A DNA stretch of 64,000 nucleotides from Pictodentalium vernedei (taxonomy: Eukaryota > Mollusca > Scaphopoda > Dentaliida > Dentaliidae), in assembly GCA_031216915.1 (NCBI GenBank), contig CM062295.1:182480927-182544926 (forward strand). Reading direction: 5' to 3'. Both the position numbers and the translations under genes were made by a program. The notes beneath the pieces are model-generated. The model was not told where the DNA came from. It did no database searches and was given only the letters and a program-made list of their open reading frames with translations. Shown in pieces: positions 33,945-44,593 of the stretch. How positions within the stretch are numbered: the first letter of the stretch is position 1; each line of letters begins with the position of its first letter.

Positions 33945-34932
33945 GCGATCTAAGGAAATTATATCAGCACCCAATTGTGTTTAATCCGGACATTCCGAGA
34001 GGTCTTTTGAATAAAATAATGTTTGAGCTTTTATTTTACTTTTGTCGGAGAGGAAGGGAAAACATATCGAGAAATTAAAGCTTGTGATTTTGTAGTTAAA
34101 ACTGATGACACTGGAAGAAAATACATCCTGAAAACTACTTCTGAGCGAAAAAAAATGACACAGGTGTAACGAATGAGGATGAAGGTGATGGACCTAGAAT
34201 GTATGAAACTGGCACAAAAATGTGCCCTGTTAATAGTTTTCAACGATATCTTATGAAACGAAACCATGAGTGTGATGCGTTCTTTCAAATTCCCAAAAAT
34301 TCATACCACGAGAATGACGAATGTTGGTTTGAGCGAAGGGCAATGGGAAAAAATTCCATAGGAGAGTTCATGGTAAAAATGTCTAAACAAGTTGGTCTTT
34401 CTGATACAAATACCAACCACTGTGTGCGTGCTACGACCATAACAATTCTTAATTATTGTGGATTCAAAGATCGCGATATTATCTCTTTATCGGGACACAG
34501 AATTGAAAAATCATTGTCAAGTTACGTTTCGGACACAAGAGCTGATGTCAAACGAGGTATATCAGAGAGGTTGAGTTCCATGCTCGATAATGCAGATGCT
34601 GAACATTCAGAAATGCCTGCAGCGAGGAATGCTGTTGAGAAAAAAACAACGCAACTCTCTTTCCAGTCAGCAAATTCCACAGTATCAGCACCAAAATTAT
34701 TAGATACCGATATTGATGACGATGATCTGATAAGTGCGTTGGAGGAAATTGAGTGTTCAAAAAAGTCAACATCAATTGACATTTGAAAGCAATCCAAAGA
34801 AATATGCAACAAAATGCAGTATTGTGCCCCAAAATTCAATTTCAGCAATTGTGTTGTAAATATTTACAATAATTAAAATGTGCTCGTACATCAGAGGAAG
34901 TACCCATAACACGTTCAATGGGGTGAAAGTTA

Positions 34933-34938
34933 ATAAAA
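34933..34938 (+). terminator. Candidate polyadenylation signal
   Basis: AATAAA in GTTAATAAAACTT lies about 150 bp after the recombinase stop at 34786. There is no transcript evidence. Confidence 0.35.
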
Positions 34939-35263
34939 CTTTAGTGCCATGAATAATGGAATTTCTATAGTGCCTCACAAGCTCTGTTAATACCACCATA
35001 TGTGAGACGCTGATTCTGTTGTATGATATCTCATGTTAACCAGTTATGTGCCACATGATTGGTTCATCGGTTTCATGTGTTTATTTACATTATTCTACTT
35101 TACCCATTGAGTTCGAATCAAGTTGATAGTTTAATGTTTTCCTGACATTTTCATGTTATTAATTTCATTGTTTTATTTTGGATAGTAAAGTGTTAGTTAT
35201 CTCTCCGTTCCTTCTTTAACATGTTGTGGAGATGGTCTGGGTGTGATGTACTAAACCCATTAA

Positions 35264-35392
35264 TGCCTTCTGTTGAGGGCACTATGCTCTCATAGTGTTG
35301 CTTCGGGAACCAAATAGTGCCCTCGCTATCGCTCGGGCACTATTGCATCCTTCAGCAACACTATGAGAGCATAGTGCCCTCAACGGAAGGCA
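35264..35392. mobile_element. 129-bp TTAA-flanked hairpin element
   Basis: Flanked by TTAA at 35260-35263 and 35393-35396. The arms TGCCTTCTGTTGAGGGCAC... and ...GTGCCCTCAACGGAAGGCA pair over about 43 bp with one mismatch. The loop contains a second perfect stem, AATAGTGCCC...GGGCACTATT (about 35313-35345). Confidence 0.8.
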
Positions 35393-35396
35393 TTAA

Positions 35397-36503
35397 TAGG
35401 TAAATAGTACTCTCATTTGTGATCCATGGTAATGGAGATCTCTTGTGTTTTCATCTCGGAAACGGCCTCAATATTTTTGGCCGAAATACTGCTTGTATGC
35501 CAGCTCACTCCATTTTCTATGTATTTATCATCGGTATAATCTTCAAGTTTCAACCACAATATTGAGTGGTGTTTTTTTTCTATTTTTAAGAGACCAGACT
35601 GTCAGGTTGTCATGCCTGAAGGATGTTCCACATTGATGAATAAATTATGAAAGGATGTTGGTAATTTACTGTTGTTCTAATCAAAAACAAACAGGGAAGC
35701 ATGGAGTTTAAACAAGTCTTAGGCCATACAAAGTTGATTGTCTGTTTCTCAGGCCATTTTTCCCCCAAAAGGATGTGGGCAGGCAGCTTTTTTTATTTTT
35801 TATTTCTCACAAGAGATTGTTTGTGGTAATTCGCCCCCACCCAACATCCCGGTGGTCCACCCAGCCACATTGGTTATTCCCTGGAGGGATGTTGGGTAAT
35901 AAATGAAGGGTGTTTGGAATGTTTTTTTTCTGAGTGAAATGTGAAAATTATTCCACGGCACGGTGCAAAACGCTACAGGGACAGAACGTCTGGGAAAAAT
36001 GTCGAAGTGCTGTAAATTACCAACTTTCACAGATTTATTTTATCAAAATATTAAATTCCCTCACAACTTGCGTAAGAAAATCATGAATCAAAATTTTTTC
36101 CCAATATATTCGTAATTCTAATAACCTATTTGAATGAGCAGTTCATCCACAAATCATATTTTTCTGAAAAATTAAAATACCAAACGAATAAATGTTTGCA
36201 TGCTTTTTTTCCCTGTTCGACTGCACACAGCTAATAATGTACGATTTATTTTCAAATGCAAATGTTACTTTTATATCAATCAAAGGTTATTGTTTGATAT
36301 ATCATTGATTCAAACAATTATCCTGCTCCCAAAATTCACTTAATTCCATAACTGGTCAACTCGCTACACAGTTTCAAATAACACAATGATGGCAATTTAC
36401 AAAAAAACAAAAAACAAAACAATGTCTGGAGAACGTGTTCCATTCAACACTGCGCCTGACTCTGCAGAGTTTCTCAGGGTTGGTGCGAATCAACCTTGGT
36501 GCG
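35397..36503. other. Intergenic sequence
   Basis: No gene seen. About 35725-35830 (GTCTGTTTCTCAGGCCATTT) is a relative of the dispersed repeat at 42308-42475 in inverse orientation. GGTTGGTGCGAATCAACC-type text is tandemly repeated just before 36504. Confidence 0.45.
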
Positions 36504-36518
36504 AATCAACCATTCCCC

Positions 36519-36744
36519 CCGTGGGAACCCCGGGAAGTAAGCAGCACTTGTTTACTGTGGTAAACTAGTTCCGCTTTACTAGTAAAATAGGACCCAGTCA
36601 CCAATGCTTGGGGTGAAAGTCCTCTAAAATGGGCAACATGTTGATCAACGATTGACTAAACTTGACTTCATCTCCATGTTGTGTCACGATTAGCCATGGT
36701 GCATAAATATGTGACGTTAACCACCAACAAACAAACAAACAAAC
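36519..36744 (-). mobile_element. Short retroposon, copy 1 (minus)
   Basis: A 226-bp insertion flanked by a perfect 15-bp direct repeat, AATCAACCATTCCCC (36504-36518 and 36745-36759). It is the inverted copy of 40853-41072. Its 5' part in sense orientation starts with a GTTTG-rich stretch and GGTGGTTAACGTCACATAT. A target duplication of this length and variable sequence indicates target-primed reverse transcription, so it is SINE-like. Confidence 0.85.
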
Positions 36745-36759
36745 AATCAACCATTCCCC

Positions 36760-37064
36760 TTTGTATTGTTGTCAGTCTGAAAGACACTGCCGCTCTGTCT
36801 CTCGTTATACTTCTTTTTACGGAATAAATGCAGAGTGTGTGGTATTTTAAATTCGCTAACGCAAGCATTGGTACTATCGATTTACCGAAATGAGCACAAT
36901 AACTTGAATTTTAAAAGATTTTTGGAGGTGATAAAAAGGTTGCATGAGCAGCAGAAATGACCATGTGTGCAGGCCTGAGAAACAGAGGTTCTTTTTTTTT
37001 ATGGCCTTAAGTATTTTATCTTTTTTTAAAAAGAGGTTCAGAGTGAGCATTGTATCGTTCGTTA
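36760..37064. other. Intergenic sequence
   Basis: Nothing recognised except GCAGGCCTGAGAAACAGAGG near 36969, which is the end motif of the dispersed repeat at 42308. Confidence 0.4.
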
Positions 37065-37068
37065 TTAA

Positions 37069-38026
37069 GGGCCTATATAAGTAATGAAATTTTGTTTATT
37101 TTGAAAATTCTCACCTCTGATATTCCTTCAATTCAAATTAAATATACACAAAATGTACATCAAAATGAAGGTTGGGATGTATAGAACACGAAGCACATAC
37201 GTAATCAACTCATTGAGTCGACTGTAGGCACCACTGGTTCCTGGAAGTCTGCTGCCGTATTCTCACCAGAACTGATAATTTAATAATATTTCACGAAAAC
37301 AACTTGTGGCCAAATGTGCTTTATATATCCAAGAACAAAGCTAGGGGATAAAAATTCTTCAAAACACGGCGACAGAGCTACATTGGGGACAATTCCAAAT
37401 CCTTTGCTTTCATTTACGTATGAGTCTACTTTCGCTTTCCAGTCGATGTCATCGGACAGAAAAAGCATGTAAAAACAACGCCGTCTAAAATCAAATAATG
37501 AAAAAGATCGCCTTCATGCAGTATACTGTTATTAGATAGAGATTGCACAGTTGCCATATTCAGTGCAAGGTATCATGATACCTGTTGAAATTTCTTAGAA
37601 TTACGATTTTGTTTTTGGATGGAAATTCGTGGTAACGAGTGATTTGTGCATGTCTGTCGAGCATGGAAACCATCTTCAACAAAAAATGCAGACAGTGTTG
37701 TCCTTTTCCAAAATGCAGTCCTACCGCTGTATTCGATAGTGTTTTGAATGCCTAGCTTTGTTCTTGGATATATGAAGCACATTTGGCCACAAGTTGTTCT
37801 GATGAAATATTATTTTATTATCAGTTCTGGTGTGAATACGGTAGCAGACTTCCAGGAACCAGTGGTGCCTACAGTCGACTCTATGAGTTGATTACATATG
37901 TGTTTCGTGTTCTATACATCCCAACCTTCATTTTGATGTATAATTTGTGTATATTTAAACTGAATTTAAGGAATATGAGAGGTGAGAATTTCAAAATAAA
38001 CAAAATTCCATTACTTATATAGGCCC
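37069..38026. mobile_element. 958-bp element with about 280-bp terminal inverted repeats, TTAA-flanked
   Basis: Ends GGGCCTATATAAGTAATG and CATTACTTATATAGGCCC lie inside TTAA at 37065-37068 and 38027-38030. The arms 37069-37349 and 37750-38026 match over nearly their whole length with few mismatches. The 400-bp centre is unique. One minus frame (37468-37280) contains KAKVDSYVNESKGFGIVPNV but resembles nothing I know. TTAA targets suit piggyBac or Kolobok-type transposases. Confidence 0.85.
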
Positions 38027-38030
38027 TTAA

Positions 38031-38811
38031 GTATGCACAGCAAATGCTTTTGCCTAATCTTTAACTTTCTCAATGTTTTGGACTTACCCCAAATTTGGAT
38101 TCCATACATCAAGTGGCTGTGAATTAAAGTATAATAGAGAGTTGTCATGGCATCATGGGGGAGAATGTTTTTGCTTTGTTCAGGCTTTAAGTTACATAAG
38201 CTATTTTTAGGTAAATCTGGGTTATGTGAGCCTTGTAGGACAAGTGAGCATCGATATTTATTCCAAGAAATTTCAGTGATTTTTCAGACTCGATATCTCC
38301 TACCTTAGTAATTGATTGGTTGCTAATGAGAATATTTTCTTGCAAATTACTATTTTTGTTACATTTATTTCCTGGGTTTAATAAAATACTTTTTGTTTTG
38401 TTGGCATTTAACATTAACTGGTTGGCAGAATACCACTCAAATAGTTTTTGAAGTTCTTCGTTGATGTACCCGGTTAGAAGAGTAACATCTGAACCAGAGT
38501 TATGTGCTGTAGTATTGCCTGCAAAAGCTGAACTGTTTAATGATGTTGCATTTCTGTCATTGACATATAAAAGAAATAATATGGGACCCAGTATGGCACC
38601 TTGGGGAACCACGCAATTCATTTGAGTTAATTCGGATAAGCATTCTCGGAACGAGACACACTGAGTTCTGTTGCAGAGATAGGTGTTGAACCAGTCCTTT
38701 CCAACTCCTCTGATGCCATATGTTTCTATTTTACCCAATAAGATATCATGATTGATTGTATTAAAGGCTTTGGACAGGTCCAAAAACACTGCCCATGTAT
38801 TATTTGTGGTT
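38031..38811 (-). pseudogene. LINE reverse transcriptase fragment
   Basis: Minus-strand polymerase. Motif A is FLDLSKAFNTINHDILL (Asn replaces the usual second Asp), motif B is VPQGAILGPILFLLYVND, and motif C reads FAGNTTAH instead of FADDT, so both catalytic Asp residues are lost. The thumb FLGINIDAHLSYKAHI follows. A stop near 38188 precedes LPHDAMTTLYYTLIHSHLMY and IQIWGKS, the usual C-terminal block. The 5' side stops at about 38811 against a SINE; the 3' side is bounded by the TTAA element at 37069-38030. Confidence 0.85.
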
Positions 38812-39130
38812 ATGGCACTGGACTTCAAACTGAATGGTTCGATCCCTGCCAGGGGTAACTGTGTTATGTTCTTGGGCAAGGCCCTTAATATCATTTGCCC
38901 ACATGAGGACACAGTGGCGCTGTGTACTAAGGCATACTGCCTGTTAAGAGTCCACATTTTCAACCAATGATATTCCTGCATGTGCAGAGTAAGTACATTG
39001 TAGAGTCTGACAGTTGCTCATCACTGATTGGTGGTTCTCACAGGCTTCCTTCCCCCATAAAACTGTCTGACACAAGGTGCCCCTCGCTGTCAAAAGTGTT
39101 GTTAAGCCCCAATAAATAAATAATAATAAC
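38812..39130 (+). mobile_element. tRNA-derived SINE, copy 2
   Basis: Starts within the tRNA-like head (GGTTATGGCACTGGACTTCA, B-box-like GGTTCGATCCCTGCC). It continues through GGCGCTGTGTACTAAGGC and CTGACAGTTGCTCATCAC and ends in AATAAATAAATAAT. This copy is uninterrupted and serves as the reference for 57538-59085. Confidence 0.75.
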
Positions 39131-39782
39131 CAATAATGTTTGGCAATAGCAAGAAAAAAATGATGATATAAAATTGTTTTGTTACAATTCATTGGAGCAT
39201 GCTGGAGGGCACTCTCCAATAAATTGTTATAAAACAATTATTTACAACCAAAATCTTACTAAGGCTCCTCTTGCTGGTGGCACAATATCTGAAGAAAAAA
39301 ATATGCAGGTTACAAATCACCTTTGACAAAGAAGTGCCTTTTTATCTGCACTAACTTTGGTTTTCACCTATCTCTGCCTCAAATACTATCAAAAATACAA
39401 ATGTTCAATTGCTATGGTGAAACATTACTCTCACTCAGTAGTTCTCTCCAGATACTCTGTACAACCAATAACAAAGAATACCAAGGGCATTAGTATCAGT
39501 TGAAACTATGACACTCCCCACAACTTTTCATTTGCTACTAAGAGCTGTACAAAATCTTAACACCAAGAATTCCAGTCCACACTGAATAAGATTTTTCTTA
39601 TTTGAATAACCGACTTGATTGCATTTAATGATAATTCAATGAGCTCTGAGTTATCATTAAATTCCTAGTTACATTGTGAGAGAACTTTACAACTTGAAAC
39701 CTTGATATTTTGACAAACCATAGAGAGAGTTAATTATAAATTTGACCCGTTAATGCTATATAGGCAACACAGTAAATTCCTG
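39131..39782. other. Intergenic with a short palindrome
   Basis: No gene seen. TTGTTTTGTTACAATTCATT...CAATAAATTGTTATAAAACAA at about 39171-39238 is a 65-bp hairpin. About 39590-39735 has weak similarity to MITE family c (AATTCAATGAGCTCTGAG). Confidence 0.45.
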
Positions 39783-39786
39783 TTAA

Positions 39787-40030
39787 CTCTTCACCTAACA
39801 TGAAAAGCAGACGACACATGCAAACAAAATTCCTGAAAAACTAATTTTTTTTATTTTTTGTCTCAAAAACATAGGTTATGACCTCTCTTTGGGATGAGCT
39901 AGATGAGCTCGTACCAAAGAGGGGTTATAACCTATGTTTTTGAGAAAAAAAATGAAAAAAATAATGAAAATTAATCAGCGATTTTTGTAAATGGTGCTGG
40001 CTGGTTTTGGCCATTACGTTGGGTAAAGTG
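39787..40030. mobile_element. TTAA-flanked MITE, family a, copy 2
   Basis: A 244-bp element flanked by TTAA at 39783-39786 and 40031-40034, similar to 24163-24404 throughout (CACCTAACATGAAAAGCAG, GCTGGCTGGTTTTGGCCATT). The central stem AAAAACATAGGTTATGACC...GGTTATAACCTATGTTTTT is longer and better paired than in copy 1. Confidence 0.85.
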
Positions 40031-40034
40031 TTAA

Positions 40035-40840
40035 TGCCACTGAATTTCCCACATTTACATGAGGTTTTTTGCCTCAGAACAACAATAGAAACAGTTAATT
40101 TATTTTATTATATGCTGGCCTGTGAATTATCGCAAATTATCTCAAAGATATTTCTCAAAATTCATCGACTTGATGGATATCGAGGAATATCCCTCTGTAG
40201 CTTCCTAAATGACATCACACTTCGGCACATGACGTCGCCTTGAAGAAACGATCAGCTGATCTTTGTTATTGTTTGAAACCGAATTGGGCTGAATATTGCA
40301 CAGTAAAATGTCACATACCATATAATAAAAAGAAAATCTATGCTATTTTAGTGACTATAGAAAAGTATCTCATTCATGTGGACCTGAAAATATTATTTTT
40401 CAGGAGTGCTTCAGATCATGACTTTCACCCATGCATTCATTACCAGTAAAGAGCTTCTTTACCACAGAAAACAGGCACTGCTTCAATTTTTGGAGTGGGA
40501 TGAGCTCATTTGAAATAGGCGTTTTTGAGGTAAAAAATTAAAACATTTTAATTAGGCCTAAAAAAAAAGTTAAAAATTATGTTTCTCAGGCCCTCCCCCA
40601 TGTTCCTTTTGGCTGCCACATGCTCTCTTTTTATACTTAATGCAAACTTTAACAAGACAGTCCAACAACATCCATATCCCCGCCGACTTTTATGTTATGA
40701 TAGGAATAATCGCATTATCAACCTGGACATGTATTCAAACCCAATAATGTCACTCACCAAATATCATTTAATTTCTTTAATCACAACTGAAAATATCTTC
40801 CAAAAACCTGCAATTTTGATAAATTCAAAGTTGACAAGGG
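40035..40840. other. Intergenic sequence
   Basis: No gene recognised in any frame. GTTTCTCAGGCCCTCCCCC near 40581 is another end of the dispersed repeat noted at 42308. Confidence 0.4.
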
Positions 40841-40852
40841 ATATAACACTGG

Positions 40853-41072
40853 TTTGTTTGTTGGTGGTTAACGTCACATATTTATGCACCATGGCTAATC
40901 GTGACACAACATGGAGATGAAGTCAAGTTTAGTCAATCGTTGATCAACATGTTGCCCATTTTAGAGGACTTTCACCCCAAGCATTGGTGACTGGGTCCTA
41001 TTTTACTAGTAAAGCGGAACTGGTTTACCACAGTAAACAAGTGCTGCTTACTTCCCGGGGTTCCCACGGGGA
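40853..41072 (+). mobile_element. Short retroposon, copy 2 (plus)
   Basis: A 220-bp insertion flanked by the 12-bp direct repeat ATATAACACTGG (40841-40852 and 41073-41084). It is the same family as 36519-36744. Landmarks are GGTGGTTAACGTCACATATT, CACCATGGCTAATCGTGACA and CCCGGGGTTCCCACGGGGAA. Confidence 0.85.
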
Positions 41073-41084
41073 ATATAACACTGG

Positions 41085-42190
41085 TAAAAGTATTTGAATC
41101 AAAACTTCCTTTCCATCTGCACATATGTATACATCATAGTCACATTGCACACCAAGTTTCGTAAAAATCTAATGAAAAATGCAGGATTTAAGTGGAAAAG
41201 CATTTGTGATGGGAATTTTGCTATTACCAAGGGCCATAACCACGCAAAATTTGTCACATCGAAAAATTCGTGACCACATGCACATCTACACTTGATATTG
41301 ATACTTCAACCCAAGTTTCATAAAAACCCAATAAAAATGTAAGAGAAGTTAAGCGGACAAAGTTTGTGATGGATGGACGGTAAGACAGATGGACAGACAG
41401 ACTGACGGATGACCACCATTTCAATATCCACCTCCAGACTTCGTCGGCGGGGGATATATCATTTAATTTTTTTAATCGCAACTGAAGATATCTTCCAAAA
41501 ACCTACAATTTTGGTAAATTCAAAGTTAACAAGGGCTTAACTCTGGAAAAATTATTCAAATCGAAAGTTCCTTTCAGTATGCACATGTACATATCATACT
41601 CATACTGTACACCAAATTTAATAAAAATCCAATTAAAAATGCAGGAGGAGTTCAAAGGACAAACATTTGTGACAGACATTTTGCTATTACCAAGGGCTGT
41701 AACCACATAAAATTTGTCGCATCAAAAATTCCTGACCACATGCACATCTACACTTGATACTGATACTTCAGACCAAGTTTCGTTAAAATCCAATAAAAAT
41801 GTAGGAAGAGTTAAGCAGACAAGCCTTTTGTGAAGGAAATTTTGCTTTTTCCAAAGGCTGTGACCATTTAAAAATTTGTCGCATCGAAAAAACATTCCTG
41901 ACCACATGCACATCTACACTTGATACTGATACTTCAGACCAAATTTCGTAAAAATCCAATAAAATATATAGTAGGAGTTAAGCGGACAAGCCTTTGTGAT
42001 GGAAATTTTGCTATTTCCAAGGGCCGTAACACGCAAAAATTTGTCGCATCGAAAATTCCTGACCACATGCACATCTACACTTGATAATGATACTTCAGAC
42101 CAATGAACAAAGTTTGTGATAGAAGGATGGACTGATGGATGGACACCATTTCAATATCCCTTTCCCGATTTCGTTGGCAGGAGATAAAAA
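41085..42190. repeat. Two tandem copies of a stem-ended interspersed repeat
   Basis: Blocks containing CACATGCACATCTACACTTG, CCAAGTTTC and GTGATGGAAATTTTGCTAT recur near 41275, 41735, 41905 and 42060 (about 130-180 bp apart). Each copy ends with a microsatellite-like GACGGACAGAC stretch and a stem, CACCTCCAGACTTCGTCGGCGGGGGATAT-type at 41430-41458 and TTTCCCGATTTCGTTGGCAGG at about 42160-42182. Non-coding. Confidence 0.6.
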
Positions 42191-42307
42191 TTAAATGGTT
42201 TATGTCTGATATTTTACCCAAGTTAATAAAATTGAAAAATTTGTCCCTTGAGTGCCACAAGGTTTTGCAATGCTTTAGCTTGCACTCAAGGGACGAAATA
42301 CACCTAT

Positions 42308-42475
42308 GAGGCCTAAAATATAAAACAAACCAAGAATATGAACTTTTGATGGCAAAGAAATAATTATAAAAATAAAATTAAAAACACGCCCACCCACGTG
42401 CAATTTTACAAAAAATGGCCTGAGAAACAGAAGATCTACTTTGGGGGGGGGGGGGGGGGCCTTATCTAATAACTG
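42308..42475. repeat. Dispersed repeat, also at 23203-23355
   Basis: Shared text includes GAACTTTTGATGGCAAAGAA, GTGCAATTTTAC and GGCC followed by ACAGAAGATC. Here it ends in a 17-base G run (42443-42459), while at 23203 the corresponding place reads GTGGGGGC. Confidence 0.65.
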
Positions 42476-42481
42476 ATTTTT

Positions 42482-44340
42482 TAGCTGATCTGACTGAAGG
42501 TCAGGGTGAGCTATTCTGATCACTTTTTGTCCTTCATCCGTCGTGAAGGTGGTGTTTGGGTCTTTTTCTCCCAAACCACTGACCACATTTTAATGAAATT
42601 TCACATGAATAGTGGTTATATAGGGGCATTTGGGTTTTTCTTCAAATTGGGTTGCTGCTCATATTGAGGAGGGGGTGGGGCCAAAATGCCTCAATTTTTA
42701 AAAAAATCTTCTTCTCATGAACCAGCTGTAACAGAGACTTGATATTTGGTATACAGCTTCCTTTTGAGGTGTACCCTCAAGTTTGTTCAAGAGAAGTTGG
42801 AGGGGCAATATTTGTCGTCATTATGGGTGGGAGAAGAATTTTTGCCCCGCCCAAAATTTCTATTTTCCAAACCGAGAGGCCGATTTGAACCAAATTTGAT
42901 ATGAAATATTAATGGGTCATAAGTACTTGATTTATGCCATTGTTTTTTTTTTCAAAATGTCCTGTGGGAACCACAGGAGCTAAAAATAGAAAAGATTTCA
43001 AACACCCATATCTCCAAAACTATATCGGCCCTGGGAATTCTTATTTAGTGTGAAGCTTCCTTAGGACCAACAGAATGGAATGGTCCAAACTTGCTATCGG
43101 TTTTATCATAGGGTACTTTTTCGGGACTTTGAAAAAGTGATGAGTCAGCATTTTTTAACACTGTGGGTAATGGGAAAAACATTTAAGACTATAATAGCAG
43201 TGTCGATTTTTTTGCAATGATAAAGACATTTCTCCCAAACCACTGCTCCAAAAGCTTTCAAATTTCACATATAACATCTTTGGAAGATTCTTTCACATGT
43301 TTATTGAAATCAAATCCATGGGTCGATATCTGGGCTCTCAATGGGAGCCCAAATGTTTAAATTAGTGCAGTATGAGGAACATTCTTCTTCTTCAGATCCA
43401 CCAATCAGAATCTTTTGATATTTGGTATGCAGCATCCTCAGGGGAGTGAGATTCACCTTTGTTCAAGCCAAGTCTCTGGGTTCATATTTGGGCTCAATGG
43501 CGGAGCCTGAATTATAACTTAGTTCAATATGAGGAACATTCTTTAAAAATCTTCTTCTTCACATCCACCAGTAAGAATCTTTTGATATTTGGTATGCAAC
43601 ATCCTTAGGGGGGGTGAGATTCACGTTTGTTTAAGCCAAGTCTCTGGGTTCATATTTGGGCTCCCTGTGGGAGAACGAATTGTAACTTAGTTCAATATGA
43701 GGAACATTCTTTAAAAATCTTCTTCACATCCACCAATAAGAATCTTTTGATATTTGGTATGCAGCATCCTTAGAGGGCTGAGATTGACGTTTGTTCAAGC
43801 CAAGTCTCTGGGTTCATATTTGGGCTAACTGTGGGAGCCGGACGAATTATAACTTAGTTCAATGTGAGGAATTTTCTTTAAACATCTTCTTGTTCAGATC
43901 CAGCAGTCGGAATGTTTTGATATTTGGTATACAGCATCCTTAGGGAGGTGTGATTCAAGTTTGTTCAAGCCAAGTCTCCGAGTCTATATTTGGGCTCCCT
44001 GTGGGAGACCGAATTGTAACTTAGTTCAATATGAGGAACATTCTTTAAAAATCTTCTTCTACACATCCACCACTAAGAATCTAGATTCAAATTTGTTAAA
44101 GCCAAGTCCCTGGGTTCATATTTGGGCTATGGGAGCCCGAATTATAACTTAGTTCAATATGAGGAATATTTAAAAAAAAATAAAATTTTTTTTCAGATCC
44201 TCCGGTCAGAATGTTTTGATATTTGGTATATGGTTTTCTAAATGGGGCAGATGCAAGTTTGTTCAAATCAGGACCTTCAGTTGATAGTTGTCAGTGTCAG
44301 GTGGGCGCTCTCAGGCCCCTTGGGGCCTCTTGTTTACAAA
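42482..44340. repeat. Hairpin-ended interspersed repeat, copy 1
   Basis: The left end is TTTTAGCTGATCTGACTGAA...GGTCAGGGTGAGCT, a stem-loop. The right end is the stem AGGCCCCTTGGGGCCT followed by CTTGTTT (44312-44335). Inside are six head-to-tail units of about 166 bp starting at GAGGAACATTCT (43374, 43531, 43699, 43865, 44033, 44161). It is inverted relative to 47569-49527. Stock phrases such as TTTTGATATTTGGTATGC and TGTTCAAGCCAAGTCTCTGG recur. Terminal stems and no visible target duplication hint at a Helitron-like origin. Confidence 0.65.
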
Positions 44341-44593
44341 TATCATCTACTAGTTGTGTTAGGTTAAAGGTTAACCCTTTACCCAATGCACAGGATATCA
44401 AAATTTATTATTTTAATTGTTTTTTCAAATATTTCAACAAAACCGTATTATGTGATCCATCGTTGGAACGAGCTCAACGAGTCCCACTGTGTGCATGCCA
44501 GAAAGCTTTAAATAATATCAGACTGATACTTTTCAAGATTTGCAGTGATGTGTCCCAGACCCTCCCCCTCCCAATTCCCCCATCCCCCTTCAG

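Larger units (their letters stand above)
31340..34786 (+). pseudogene. DUF3504 / Crypton-like tyrosine recombinase gene, split by a transposon and frameshifted
   Basis: The first coding part, 31340-31456 (MANVETNRSKMSVSRFANEN...), ends in LTKY. The reading resumes in the same frame at 33158 (AVNILRQFCSDRKRNGAF) after a 1695-bp insertion and runs to 33482. An intron follows (33483-33944, CAG|GTAACT...TTTCAG|GC), and exon 2 ends at 34786. The product would be about 427 aa. The N-terminal part is the SAM-like DNA-binding domain and exon 2 the catalytic domain. Exon 2 shows the first Arg in FCRRGREN (about 34040-34060), the NHCVRATTI (HxxR) box near 34420, SGHRIEKSLSSY with His and the Tyr nucleophile near 34495-34530, and an acidic tail. 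Two compensating frameshifts occur: one extra base near 34067 and one missing base in the A run at 34149-34155. Family knowledge: Crypton YR transposons and the DUF3504 domains of KCTD1/ZMYM/QRICH1-type host proteins share this fold. An intron and absent flanking repeats favour a host or domesticated copy; the breaks mean it is probably dead in this allele. Confidence 0.8.

Noticed and set aside
44223-44593. Upstream part of the 179-residue frame as coding sequence
   Set aside because: This part is inside the hairpin-ended repeat and continues its unit; only the part after the acceptor at 44593 was kept as a candidate.
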